DNA of 14,865 nt, taken from positions 1 to 14,865 of the forward strand of contig DATLUE010000386.1 of NCBI GenBank assembly GCA_035533255.1, read 5' to 3'. How positions within the stretch are numbered: the stretch's first letter is position 1; the number at the start of each line of letters is the position of its first letter. A program made the position numbers and the translations under genes. Shown piece by piece: positions 14,148 through 14,865 of the stretch. The notes below the pieces were generated by a model. It saw only the letters and a list, made by a program, of their open reading frames with translations, made no database searches and had not been told where the DNA came from. This DNA is from CAIKMD01 sp035533255 (GTDB lineage Bacteria > Pseudomonadota > Alphaproteobacteria > ATCC43930 > CGMCC-115725).

Positions 14148-14174
14148 GCGCGGCGCTCAAGACTCGCGCCGCGC
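14148..14174. terminator. GC-rich hairpin between acetyl-CoA synthetase and RidA genes
   Basis: Arms at 14148-14156 (GCGCGGCGC) and 14166-14174 (GCGCCGCGC) are perfect 9-base complements around a 9-base loop. The hairpin starts 6 bases after the acetyl-CoA synthetase stop on the reverse strand. No T run follows, so it could be a weak terminator, a pause/processing site that lowers RidA expression, or a messenger-stabilising structure. Confidence 0.35.
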
Positions 14175-14179
14175 CTGTG

Positions 14180-14865
<686 letters not shown>

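Overview
This is a GC-rich chromosomal window from a bacterium that is most likely an alphaproteobacterium, probably of the Rhodospirillales or a neighbouring order. That placement is an inference from the GC-rich coding style, the GyrB C-terminus, the very large NAD-dependent glutamate dehydrogenase and the general gene repertoire. I see no insertion sequences, integrases, phage genes, CRISPR arrays, tRNAs or rRNAs. Most of the window is ordinary housekeeping or metabolic DNA.

Layout. (1) Bases 1-189 are the 3' end of gyrB. It meets, with no spacer, the end of a three-gene leftward operon (190-2602). In transcription order the operon is a pseudaminic-acid-synthase-type enzyme (PseI/NeuB family), a HAD phosphatase-like hydrolase and a Nudix hydrolase, joined by ATGA and TAATG stop/start overlaps. 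(2) A 183-bp divergent spacer separates this operon from a rightward ThDP-dependent, acetolactate-synthase-like enzyme (2786-4519). (3) That gene converges on a leftward gentisate 1,2-dioxygenase (4691-5755). The convergent gap holds a long two-part stem-loop and a perfect 13-bp bidirectional terminator. (4) A possible 72-residue two-helix membrane protein follows (5865-6083). (5) A 470-residue helical protein of unknown function (6208-7620, leftward) is divergent from a lytic-transglycosylase-domain protein (7773-8507, rightward). The spacer carries a perfect inverted repeat that also resembles a CtrA site. (6) A 1592-residue NAD-specific glutamate dehydrogenase fills 8653-13431. (7) Its 3' end overlaps, tail to tail, a small leftward KTSC-domain gene. 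Upstream of that gene are a leftward RidA-family gene and the 3' part of an acetyl-CoA synthetase gene that runs off the right edge.

How the genes work together. The pseI-HAD-Nudix cassette is the only clearly translationally coupled unit and the best candidate for something not well described: a nonulosonic-acid synthase tied to a phosphatase and a Nudix enzyme, with no other Pse/Leg/Neu gene in view. Gentisate dioxygenase (aromatic ring cleavage), acetyl-CoA synthetase (acetate activation), glutamate dehydrogenase (glutamate to 2-oxoglutarate) and the RidA-like protein all belong to central carbon and nitrogen catabolism, but their orientations argue for separate transcription units. Several gene ends are unusually tight, with no space for a conventional terminator. 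I did not find a convincing wholly new multi-gene system.
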